A stretch of DNA of 52,057 bases from assembly GCA_038326775.1 (NCBI GenBank), contig JBBQKJ010000018.1, forward strand, positions 1-52,057. Direction: 5' to 3'. How positions within the stretch are numbered: position 1 is the first letter of the stretch; every line of letters starts with the position of its first letter. A model generated the notes under the pieces. That model was not told the origin of the DNA. It made no database searches and saw nothing but the letters and a program-made list of their open reading frames with translations. Origin of the DNA: DYIU01 sp038326775 (GTDB taxonomy: Bacteria > Actinomycetota > Geothermincolia > Fen-727 > Anoxymicrobiaceae). A program made the translations under genes and the position numbers. This document shows, piece by piece, positions 7,875-14,831 of the stretch.

Positions 7875-8648
7875 ATGACTTACGAAGACGAACTGCGGGA
7901 GTTGCTCATGCGGGTGCGGTCCGGCGACGTAACGCCGGAGAGCGCGCTCGACAGCCTGCGGTCGCTCCCCTTCTCGGACCTGGGCTTCGCCAAGGTCGAC
8001 CACCACCGGGAGCTCAGGCAGGGCTTCGCCGAGGTGGTCTTCTGCGAGCGCAAGACACCCGCGCAGGTGCGCGAGATAACCCGGGCGCTGCTGGACAAGA
8101 ACACTGGAAACATCCTCCTTACGCGCGCGGACCCGGAATTCTTCGAAGCTGTTCGCGAGTTGGACGACCGCGCCCGGTACAACCCCAGCTCGCGCACCAT
8201 CGGCATCGTCAGAGAGCTGATCGAGCCTTACGGGCTGGTCTCGGTGGTGTCCGCGGGAACCGCGGACCTGCCCGTAGCCGAGGAGGCGCGGGTCACCGCC
8301 TCCATTACAGGCAGCAGGGTTGAGAGCTTCTATGACGTCGGCGTGGCCGGGGCACACCGCCTCTTTGCCTACAAGGAGTCGATCGAGAAGTCGACCGCCA
8401 TCGTAGTGGTGGCCGGTATGGAGGGCGCACTGGCGAGCCTCGTTGGGGGGCTTGTCTCCTGCCCGGTCATCGCGGTGCCCACGAGCGTGGGTTACGGCGC
8501 CAGTTTCGGGGGTCTCGCCGCCCTGCTGGCGATGATGAACTCATGCGCGGCGGGAGTCTCGGTGGTCAACATCGACAACGGGTTCGGGGCCGGCTATCTC
8601 GCGGGCGTGATAAATAGAATGGTGCACGTGGAAAGGGGGCGCGGGTGA
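7875..8648 (+). CDS. larB: LarB, nicotinic acid adenine dinucleotide carboxylase/hydrolase
   Basis: First enzyme of NPN cofactor synthesis: carboxylates the pyridinium ring of NaAD and releases AMP. 257 aa, full length. The C-terminal half is the PurE-like domain, with VVVAGMEGALASLVGGLVSCPVIAVPTSVGYGASFGG typical of the family; the N-terminal ~110 residues (LRSLPFSDLGFAKVDHHRELRQG) match the LarB-specific region. It starts at ATG 25 nt after larE and overlaps larC by 4 nt (GTGA), which implies translational coupling. Confidence 0.95.
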   Translation: MTYEDELRELLMRVRSGDVTPESALDSLRSLPFSDLGFAKVDHHRELRQGFAEVVFCERKTPAQVREITRALLDKNTGNILLTRADPEFFEAVRELDDRARYNPSSRTIGIVRELIEPYGLVSVVSAGTADLPVAEEARVTASITGSRVESFYDVGVAGAHRLFAYKESIEKSTAIVVVAGMEGALASLVGGLVSCPVIAVPTSVGYGASFGGLAALLAMMNSCAAGVSVVNIDNGFGAGYLAGVINRMVHVERGRG

Positions 8649-9820
8649 CTGTCGCGTACTTCGATTGTTTCAGCGGAATAAGCGGGGACATGGTGCTGGG
8701 CGCGCTGGTGGACCTCGGGCTGGGCCTGGAAGATCTCTCGGCGGCTCTCTCGACGCTCGACCTCGAGCCGTTCAGCATCGAAGCCCGGGAAGTCATGAGC
8801 TACAGCCTGCGCGCGACCAAGGTCGATGTGGTCGTGCCCGAGAGCGTGCTGGTGCGGACCTTCGCCAACATCAGGGACATCATCAGCTCCAGCGGGCTTC
8901 CCGACGCGGTCAAGGCGACAAGCCTGGAAATATTCACGAGGCTTGCGCGGGCCGAAGCGGTCATCCACAGCAAGCCGGTGGACCAGGTCCACTTCCACGA
9001 GGTCGGGGCGGTGGACTCCATCGTCGACATCGTGGGGGCAGCCTACGGCATCCACGCGCTGGCGATCTCCGACGTGTTCGCCTCGCCGCTGCCTCTCGGG
9101 CACGGGATGATAAAGACCGCCCACGGGTCGCTGCCGGTCCCGGCTCCCGCGGTGCTGGAAATACTCGAGGACACGCCCACCTACGGGCGCGGCATACCTA
9201 CCGAGATCGTCACTCCCACCGGCGCCGCGGTCATAAAGACGCTCGCGGCCGCCTTCGGGAACGCCCCGCCGATGAAGATAGACAGGACCGGCTACGGCGC
9301 GGGGACAAAAGACATCGGCGCGCCCAACCTCCTGCGCGTGACCATCGGCCAGCCGCTGGACTTCCCGGCCGAGGCGGAGGAGCTTGCCTGCCTTATCGCG
9401 ACCAACATCGACGACATGAACCCGGAGTTCTACGATTACGTAATAGAGCGCCTGTTCTCAGAGGGCGCGAACGACGTCTGGCTTACCCCCATCCAGATGA
9501 AGAAGACCAGGCCGGGTACCGTAGTGAACGTGCTCTGCTCGCCGAAGGACGCGAGCGCTATCAAGCGAGTGCTCCTCGAGGAGACCAGCACCTTCGGACT
9601 GCGTACCACCAGCGTGATGAAAAAGGCGATCGAGCGCGAGTTTCTGGAGGTGGAGACACCCTGGGGGAAGGTCAACGTCAAGGTGGGGCGGGAGAGCAAC
9701 CACATCACCAGCATATCGCCTGAGTTCGCCGACTGCGCCAGGATCGCAGGTGAGCAGGCGGTACCCATCAAGGAAGTCTTCAGAAAAGCTCAGGCGCTGG
9801 CCCAGGAGCGGTTGGATTAG
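8645..9820 (+). CDS. larC: LarC, nickel-pincer cofactor nickel insertase
   Basis: CTP-dependent cyclometallase that inserts nickel into the pincer dinucleotide; 391 aa in a single uninterrupted frame, unlike Lactobacillus, where LarC1 and LarC2 are joined by programmed frameshifting. N-terminal signature AYFDCFSGISGDMVLGALVDLGL, then KPVDQVHFHEVGAVDSIVDIVG and the C-terminal CTP-binding region (DDMNPEFYDYVIERLFSEGANDVWLTPIQMKKTRPGT). GTG start overlapping the larB stop. No larA (lactate racemase) or other NPN enzyme lies in the window, so the client enzyme is encoded elsewhere. The 3' end overlaps the convergent gene by 4 nt. Confidence 0.95.
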   Translation: MTVAYFDCFSGISGDMVLGALVDLGLGLEDLSAALSTLDLEPFSIEAREVMSYSLRATKVDVVVPESVLVRTFANIRDIISSSGLPDAVKATSLEIFTRLARAEAVIHSKPVDQVHFHEVGAVDSIVDIVGAAYGIHALAISDVFASPLPLGHGMIKTAHGSLPVPAPAVLEILEDTPTYGRGIPTEIVTPTGAAVIKTLAAAFGNAPPMKIDRTGYGAGTKDIGAPNLLRVTIGQPLDFPAEAEELACLIATNIDDMNPEFYDYVIERLFSEGANDVWLTPIQMKKTRPGTVVNVLCSPKDASAIKRVLLEETSTFGLRTTSVMKKAIEREFLEVETPWGKVNVKVGRESNHITSISPEFADCARIAGEQAVPIKEVFRKAQALAQERLD

Positions 9821-10932
9821 CCGGTTTCGGCCCGCATTATGAACTGTATCCCCATCTCGTTGTTGTCGACCTTCTTCTCGTTTTGAACCGGCCCGGCCTT
9901 TACAGTCAGGGTGTTTACCTTGTCGGCACCCGTGGCCGGGGTTACGTCCTCGAAGACCAGCGTCGCGTTTTCTCCCGCCTTGATCCTGGTTATCTTCTGA
10001 GTTTTCTTCTGTGTGCCCTCGGAGTCGGTGGTCAGCGACACCACCACCGGGACGTTGTCTTCGCCCTGGTTACCCTGGTTCTGGACGGTCACTTTCACCG
10101 TGAAAGTCTTGGAGAAAGGAAGTATCGAGACGCCGGACTCCGTCGTGTCCACCCGAGCCGGCGATGTTGACAGGCCCACAACCGCCACGCCGTGGAGCTC
10201 GTTGCCGGTCTCCTGACCCGTCAGCCCGCCGATGTACTCGCGCACCGCGCTCTGGAGGGACTCCTCTGTCTTGGGCATGTATACCGCATCGGCCACCTTC
10301 TCGAAGCTCAGCTTCGCCTGCTTCAGCTTGGCGTCCAGGCTGCCCCTGAATCGCTGGAGCGCGGCGTCGCCAACCACCAGGTCGAGGAGCCCCTGTGACA
10401 TCATGGCTGTGGCGCTTTCGATGTTCTTCTTGTCGAGTACGTCCAGGATCGAGGCGCGATACTTATCGATGCCCCCCAGGCGCAGGTCCATCGTGAGCTG
10501 CAGGATCGCCTGGAGCCCTTCGGCTTTCTTAGGGGCCTCCACCTTGCTCGAGTCGGCCACTATCTCCTTGCTCGCCTCGATCATCTGGTTCAGCTTGCGC
10601 GATACGTCGTCGCGCGAGAGTTCCTTGACGCCGTTGCGCAGGTTCTCGAACTGGGTGCCCACTGCCGCGGAGCGGGTGATGATCTTGTTGACAGTCGAGG
10701 TGTACTCTCGCAACTTCTCATTTTCCTGGGCTTCCTGGTTGCCTCCGCAGCCCCTGCCGAATATCCAGCAGAAGATAAGCGCGACGATCACGCCCGCGAT
10801 GATAAGGACCGGTGCCGGACCCCTGCGTTTCGGCGCCGTGGGACCGACCGACCCCTTCCGCCTCCGGGAAGAAGTCCGCTTCCGCCGCCCCGTGGAGTAC
10901 CGGGGTTGTTTGGGTTGAGAAAGTCTCGCCAT
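9817..10932 (-). CDS. Membrane-anchored CARDB-type hypothetical protein
   Basis: 371 aa, no recognised full-length family. The N-terminal ~38 residues are strongly basic (RRKRTSSRRRKG), followed by one membrane segment (about 42-60, VLIIAGVIVALIFCWIFG). A helical region of ~180 residues follows. The C-terminal ~120 residues look like a CARDB/immunoglobulin-like beta domain (VKVTVQNQGNQGEDNVPVVVSL). Orientation is predicted to be N-in, with the CARDB domain outside the membrane. A surface or envelope role is inferred only from topology. The gene is convergent with larC (4-nt overlap) and is monocistronic as far as can be seen. Confidence 0.65.
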   Translation of the reverse strand: MARLSQPKQPRYSTGRRKRTSSRRRKGSVGPTAPKRRGPAPVLIIAGVIVALIFCWIFGRGCGGNQEAQENEKLREYTSTVNKIITRSAAVGTQFENLRNGVKELSRDDVSRKLNQMIEASKEIVADSSKVEAPKKAEGLQAILQLTMDLRLGGIDKYRASILDVLDKKNIESATAMMSQGLLDLVVGDAALQRFRGSLDAKLKQAKLSFEKVADAVYMPKTEESLQSAVREYIGGLTGQETGNELHGVAVVGLSTSPARVDTTESGVSILPFSKTFTVKVTVQNQGNQGEDNVPVVVSLTTDSEGTQKKTQKITRIKAGENATLVFEDVTPATGADKVNTLTVKAGPVQNEKKVDNNEMGIQFIMRAETG

Positions 10933-11016
10933 CTGCTATCTCAAGGGTCTATTCATCTGCTTCGGGGTATGCCCCGGCGGCCGAGTGACAATGCGCCGGG
11001 TTGTTCAAGAACAGAG

Positions 11017-11100
11017 TGGGCGAGGAGGGACTCGAACCCTCATGCCCTTGCGAGCACAGGACCCTGAACCCTGCGTGTCTACCAATTCCACCACTCGCCC
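11017..11100 (-). tRNA. tRNA-Leu (anticodon CAG)
   Basis: 84-nt type II tRNA. Acceptor arms GGGCGAG and CTCGCCC pair fully with discriminator A. The anticodon stem CAGGG/TCCTG encloses loop TTCAGGG, giving anticodon CAG. It has a long variable arm (GCTCGCAAGGGCATG) and T-arm AGGGTTCGAGTCCCT. The 3' CCA is not encoded. It lies 51 nt after the YbaK-like gene on the same strand and may be co-transcribed with it. Confidence 0.96.
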
Positions 11101-11151
11101 ACCGAACTGCGTTTCTCCTGTCGTGGAAAATTCCTCATGTCTGCTTATATG

Positions 11152-11640
11152 CTAACTGTTTTTGCCCTCTTTCGCGGAGAGGACCAGATCAACAGTCTCC
11201 CCGCCGGTTGCCCGCACGAGGTCGTATGACCTTATCTTGAGGATGGCGGCCTGTTCGCCGCTGCCAGTATATACCACATCTTCCTTCAGCGTGTAGTAGT
11301 CTATGTACGCCCGCATCTCGACCTTGTGTGCGACCGGCGGGATCGAGCTCGCCAGGTACCCGGTCAGGGAGGGGACATCCTCGTTGGGGATGCGCGATAC
11401 CTCGTCGGTGCCCGAGACGGCCTTGAGCTTGGCCTCGTCCACATCGCGGTCCCCGGGGATAATGACCATCACCGGCTCCCCGTCCAGGCGAAACAGCTCC
11501 ACCTTCGCGAGCTGGTTCAGCTCCAGGCCGAGGGCGACGGCCGCGAGAGAGAGGCTCCCCGCCTGCCCCGTAAGCTTGAAAAGCTCATGCGGTACGTCGA
11601 GTTCCTGCAGGCGGTTATGGACGTTCAGGCTTGAATACAT
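11152..11640 (-). CDS. YbaK/EbsC-type aminoacyl-tRNA deacylase
   Basis: 162 aa, YbaK/ProX-like family, which hydrolyses mischarged tRNAs such as Cys-tRNA(Pro) or Ala-tRNA(Pro). The family pattern is visible: N-terminal LQELDVPHELFKL, the AAVALGLELNQLAKVELFRLDGEPVMVIIPGDRDVDEAKLK core, and the C-terminal YTGSGEQAAILKIRSYDLVRATGG segment. The usual catalytic lysine is probably the one in the QLAKVELF stretch. Substrate specificity cannot be assigned from sequence. It is followed by tRNA-Leu on the same strand. The start is ATG at 11640, and no other gene is coupled to it upstream. Confidence 0.8.
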   Translation of the reverse strand: MYSSLNVHNRLQELDVPHELFKLTGQAGSLSLAAVALGLELNQLAKVELFRLDGEPVMVIIPGDRDVDEAKLKAVSGTDEVSRIPNEDVPSLTGYLASSIPPVAHKVEMRAYIDYYTLKEDVVYTGSGEQAAILKIRSYDLVRATGGETVDLVLSAKEGKNS

Positions 11641-11712
11641 GTTTCACCGCGTACCCCGGCGGTCCGGGTAAGGGAGAGAGTCGATATGTCTTTCCACGGC
11701 CGTAGCGGGCTG

Positions 11713-11901
11713 CTACTTCATGCCACCCTTCCGGCCGATCTTCTGGTAGAACTCGGTGCCGTACCTCTTCTTGGTGGTCTGGCCACCCTTCTTTCCCCCG
11801 ATGCTTCCTATCTTGCTATAGAAGTCGGGGCCATACTTCTTCTTGGTGGTCTGACCGCCTTTGCGGCCGGCCTCGGCTCTGCTCATCTTCGCCTTCGTCA
11901 C
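11713..11901 (-). CDS. Small KGG-repeat (Em/GsiB-like) stress protein
   Basis: 62-aa hydrophilic protein with two copies of a ~20-residue motif, GGQTTKKxYGxxFYxKIGxxGG, plus a shorter GRKGG. This matches the KGG repeat of bacterial stress proteins (GsiB) and plant group 1 LEA proteins, which are disordered and associated with desiccation or osmotic tolerance. The start is GTG with a G6 run 8 nt upstream; an ATG five codons later is an alternative. It stands alone, divergent from the phasin-like genes. The protective role is inferred from the family. Confidence 0.82.
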   Translation of the reverse strand: MTKAKMSRAEAGRKGGQTTKKKYGPDFYSKIGSIGGKKGGQTTKKRYGTEFYQKIGRKGGMK

Positions 11902-12062
11902 AGCAATCGCCCCCCAAGGCTCGTAAACGCGGCAACCTTTTTTAGTGCATGCCGATCAAGGATTGTCCGCCTCGACTATTATTGCACTGCTCGGCCTATA
12001 TTTCCAGTTGGTTGCTTACCTGCACGACACCATTCTTCACAGAAAACGCGATGCCTGGAAAC

Positions 12063-12090
12063 TTGACTTCGACAACTGCCGAAATATAAT
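12063..12090 (+). promoter_or_regulatory. Sigma70-type promoter for the phasin-like genes
   Basis: TTGACT (12063-12068) and a perfect TATAAT (12085-12090) are separated by 16 nt, giving a likely start near 12097 and a leader of ~58 nt. The rest of the 253-nt gap between the KGG gene and this operon shows no gene or repeat. Confidence 0.7.
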
Positions 12091-12154
12091 TGCACCTGTA
12101 TCTTCAGCGGACGATGAGCGGTGAACGCAAACGGATGAGCGGGGGGGTGTAACC

Positions 12155-12463
12155 GTGGAACCAAAGGATGTCCCTTATCTTCTTCTTGGAGCGATGAGCA
12201 CTTTGCGAGAAGAGATGAAGAAAACAGTTGACGACCTGGTCGTGAAGGGCAAGTCCGGCTCCGGAAAGAGCGCGAAGGGAATAACCCAGGCGGACAAGGC
12301 GGTCAGGGATCTTGTCGGCAAGGGCAGGAAAGAGCGGGAAGACCTACTGAGCGCTGTTGGCAAAGAGGTAACCAGGGTTCTCGACAACATGGGGGCTATT
12401 ACCAAGAACGACATCAGGGCACTCGAGAAAAAGCTCGCCATCATCGAGAAAAAGGTCAAGTAG
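12155..12463 (+). CDS. Phasin-like protein 1
   Basis: 102-aa, Lys/Glu-rich helical protein resembling polyhydroxyalkanoate granule-associated proteins (PhaF/PhaI type). It opens with VPYLLLGAMSTLREEMKKTVDDLVVKGK and ends in a heptad-rich coiled coil (ITKNDIRALEKKLAIIEKKVK). GTG start after a G7 run. It is paralogous to the next gene, 48 nt downstream, with the same order of motifs. No polyester synthase is in the window, so a PHA role is not shown; a general coat or coiled-coil scaffold is possible. Confidence 0.72.
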   Translation: MEPKDVPYLLLGAMSTLREEMKKTVDDLVVKGKSGSGKSAKGITQADKAVRDLVGKGRKEREDLLSAVGKEVTRVLDNMGAITKNDIRALEKKLAIIEKKVK

Positions 12464-12511
12464 GCGTGGCCCGTCCGGTCGCGTCCTGCAGTAACGAAAC
12501 GAGGTATCGAG

Positions 12512-12955
12512 ATGGATTTGAACGACATGCCTTATCTGCTGCTCGGGGCACTCGCTTCGGTAAGAGACGATAATATCAAGACGGTTGACGACATGCTCGT
12601 CAAGGGAAAGGAGCTCGCGAAGGGCACCAAGTCCAAGGCCAGGTCCACGGTCCAGGACAAGAAGCTCGATGCCACCATCAAGGAGCTCGTGAAGAAGGGC
12701 AAGCAGGAAAGCACTGACCTCGTTGAGGCTGTCGGCAAGGCGGTCAAGGACACCCTCGACTCCCTTGGCGTGGTTACCAAGTCCGACATCAAGGCAGTCG
12801 AAAAGAGGCTGGACTCCCTTGAGAAGAAGCTTTCAGCGAAGCCCGCGGCGAAGAAGAAGCCAGCGGCGAAGAAGAAGGCTGCCGTGAAGAAGAAGGCGGC
12901 CTCTAAGCCCGCAGCGAAGAAGAAGGCTGCCGTGAAGCCCGCAGCAAAGGCTTGA
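12512..12955 (+). CDS. Phasin-like protein 2 with histone H1-like tail
   Basis: 147 aa. The first ~108 residues are a paralogue of the preceding phasin-like protein (MPYLLLGALASVRDDNIKTVDDMLVKGKE; VVTKSDIKAVEKRLDSLEKKL). The C-terminal ~40 residues are AAKKKPAAKKKAAVKKK-type repeats, like histone H1 and like the DNA-binding tail of Pseudomonas PhaF. It may link a granule or membrane surface to the nucleoid, as PhaF does; this is inference. ATG start with GAGG 8 nt upstream. A strong terminator follows immediately. Confidence 0.75.
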   Translation: MDLNDMPYLLLGALASVRDDNIKTVDDMLVKGKELAKGTKSKARSTVQDKKLDATIKELVKKGKQESTDLVEAVGKAVKDTLDSLGVVTKSDIKAVEKRLDSLEKKLSAKPAAKKKPAAKKKAAVKKKAASKPAAKKKAAVKPAAKA

Positions 12956-12973
12956 TTGCCGGCAGGCCAGGTG

Positions 12974-13006
12974 AAAACCCGTGGCGTCAACGTCACGGGT
13001 TTTTTA
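12974..13006. terminator. Intrinsic terminator, probably bidirectional
   Basis: AACCCGTG (12976-12983) pairs perfectly with CACGGGTT (12994-13001), with a 10-nt loop and a following T run. AAAA precedes the stem, so it can also work on the minus strand, where the convergent proline-rich gene has its stop codon inside the stem. Confidence 0.88.
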
Positions 13007-14597
13007 TTGCGTCGCCGGGCGGCGGCTGCAGGTCCTCGAAAGCCTGGAAGCCGGCCTGCTCGGTGACTTCCACTTCGTCGGCGACCTCGAGCCCCGGCTC
13101 GAGCGGGGCACCACCAGCGACCGCCTCCGCCGGGCGCTTGAGCTCAACGAAAGGCGGCACCCTCTCCCTGGACCTCTTCGACAGAATGTTGCCGATTATG
13201 CCGGCCAGAAGCAGTAATGCTCCCACGCCGAGAGCTATGTCGAAGAAAACCGAGGATAGCGAGCCGATGCTCCGGTAGGCCTGGTGCGCAGCGCTCTTGT
13301 ACAATCCACCGGCGCCAGGCTTCCAGAAAAACTCGACGTTGACGCGGATGAACAGCGAGGCCGGCAGTGACGCGGCAATGAAGACGATGGCGAGGCCTAT
13401 CAACCTGCCCCACCCGTTGCAGAACACGATGAAGAGGATTCCGAAAGCAAGCAACAGCACTCCGCAAGTGACGAGCGGCCACAGCAGTAAGCCGTGGTTA
13501 TCCTTGTTTATCTCGCTCAGAAATGTTGCCGAAACGGCCTTGGCGCGCTCCTCCCCGGCGCCCCGCGCGGCCTCCATGGGAAGGTTGCCCGCGTTGCCCC
13601 GCGAGTAGACCTGTCGCTGGACCTCCAGGGCTACCCGGTTGGCGAGGTCGCTGGAGCTCAGGGTGTTGATGTCGACCGCCTTCACCGAGACGGTCACCCC
13701 GATGTCAGGTATCACTATGGTTGCGTTCTTGAGCTTGCGGGCTTTGGAGCGAAGCTCCTGGTAGTTCTCCCTGACAACCTGCTCGACCTCGGTCGCGCTC
13801 TGGATCAGCGGAGTCAACACCTGCCTGGCGGCGCCAGGCCCCGTCGACCTGTAAGCGCCCGCAAGCGCCAGCGTCAAGAACAGGAGGACCATGGAGATAA
13901 TCCCAAACACCCACTTGAAATCTGCGCGCCAGTGGCTCGGCTGCGGGCGGGCGAGCTCAACAAACTCCTCGCCTTCCAGCGATTCGAGCTGAACCGGCTG
14001 GTACGGTGACGGCGAGATCTGCGGCGGCTGCATCAAGGGGACGCCGGGCTGCGCTACGAAGGGCATCTGGCCGGTTGGCTCCATTGTTGCTCCGGCCGGA
14101 TGCATCCCGGGATATGCGCCGGGCTGCTGGTAAGGGTAACCGAACCCGGGTGGCATGTACGGCATGGGGTACCAGGGAGGCGGTGGATAAAAATAGGTGG
14201 GCGGTGGCACAGGCCCGGGGGGCATGACGGGCGGCGGCGCGGTAGTAGGCTCTGACTTCGGCGGCGGCACGGGCGCTGGCCCTGGAGCCTGCGCCGCGGA
14301 TGGAGCCGCAGGCGGCGGCTGCGCCGGCGGTTGTTGGGCAGGCGTTGGAGCAGCCGGCGGTGTCTGGGCCGCAGGGGCGGCTGGCCTCTGCTGCGGCACG
14401 GGCGCTGGCCCTGGAGTGACCTGCGCTGCCTGCGCCGGCATGGGAGCCTGCGCCGCGGTTGGAGCCGCGGGCGGCGGCTGCGGGTACACCTGGCGCCCGG
14501 CTTCCTCAGGCGGGCTGACTACCGCGGGCACGCCCTCTTCCTCGCGAGGTGCCCTGCTTCTTCTAAATCTCCGCTTCCCCTCTTCTTGTTCGGGCAT
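12993..14597 (-). CDS. Proline/alanine-rich multi-pass membrane protein
   Basis: 534-aa hypothetical protein. Residues ~27-205 are a disordered P/A/Q-rich region (repeats such as PGPAPVPQQ, then PPPWYPMPYMPPGFGYPYQQPG). Four membrane segments follow: ~229-249 (WVFGIISMVLLFLTLALAGAY), a pair around 380-425 (LLLWPLVTCGVLLLAFGILF), and one near 475-500 (DIALGVGALLLLAGIIG). The ~115-residue loop after the first segment resembles nothing I recognise. ATG start with AGGAG 7 nt upstream. It is monocistronic and shares its terminator with the phasin-like operon. Function unknown. Confidence 0.65.
   Translation of the reverse strand: MPEQEEGKRRFRRSRAPREEEGVPAVVSPPEEAGRQVYPQPPPAAPTAAQAPMPAQAAQVTPGPAPVPQQRPAAPAAQTPPAAPTPAQQPPAQPPPAAPSAAQAPGPAPVPPPKSEPTTAPPPVMPPGPVPPPTYFYPPPPWYPMPYMPPGFGYPYQQPGAYPGMHPAGATMEPTGQMPFVAQPGVPLMQPPQISPSPYQPVQLESLEGEEFVELARPQPSHWRADFKWVFGIISMVLLFLTLALAGAYRSTGPGAARQVLTPLIQSATEVEQVVRENYQELRSKARKLKNATIVIPDIGVTVSVKAVDINTLSSSDLANRVALEVQRQVYSRGNAGNLPMEAARGAGEERAKAVSATFLSEINKDNHGLLLWPLVTCGVLLLAFGILFIVFCNGWGRLIGLAIVFIAASLPASLFIRVNVEFFWKPGAGGLYKSAAHQAYRSIGSLSSVFFDIALGVGALLLLAGIIGNILSKRSRERVPPFVELKRPAEAVAGGAPLEPGLEVADEVEVTEQAGFQAFEDLQPPPGDAIKNP
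14268..14416. repeat. Direct repeat inside the proline-rich coding region
   Basis: A 20-bp identical sequence (CACGGGCGCTGGCCCTGGAG) occurs at 14268-14287 and 14397-14416. A second related pair lies nearby (CCTGCGCCGCGG followed by GGAGCCGC). The repeats encode the PGPAPVP units of the disordered region and are a likely site of repeat-number variation. Confidence 0.6.
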
Positions 14598-14747
14598 CGT
14601 GGTCTCCTCGATATGGTGCCGCGGATGTCGCGGCGCCCATTCTCCATACTTATATATTCACGAGACAGGTCTCCTATTCCTTACTCCTTGCGCCCTTCAC
14701 GGCAGGGCGGCTCGTCAGTCGAGAACTCGGGGGGGCAGCGTTCCCTC

Positions 14748-14756
14748 TGGTATAAT
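14748..14756 (+). promoter_or_regulatory. Extended -10 promoter for the PHP-domain gene
   Basis: TGGTATAAT: perfect -10 with TGn extension, 76 nt before the GTG start of the PHP-domain gene. No convincing -35 is seen. It has the same architecture as the minus-strand promoter at 6862-6870. Confidence 0.6.
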
Positions 14757-14831
14757 CCACGCGGACTGCCTGCCCGCCGAACCGTCATATGGAGGCCTCT
14801 GTTGCATCAGACCGAAAACAGGAGAAGCCGC

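Noticed and set aside
11001..11240. Small plus-strand frame covering tRNA-Leu
   Set aside because: Its first part is the translation of the tRNA's complementary strand (the recurrent GEEGLEPSC pattern is a tRNA shadow); no independent gene evidence.
14331..14831. Longer N-terminus for the PHP-domain protein
   Set aside because: The frame is open upstream, but the extra residues are arginine-rich non-leader sequence, and AGGAG plus a signal sequence support the GTG at 14832. The extension overlaps the divergent proline-rich gene.
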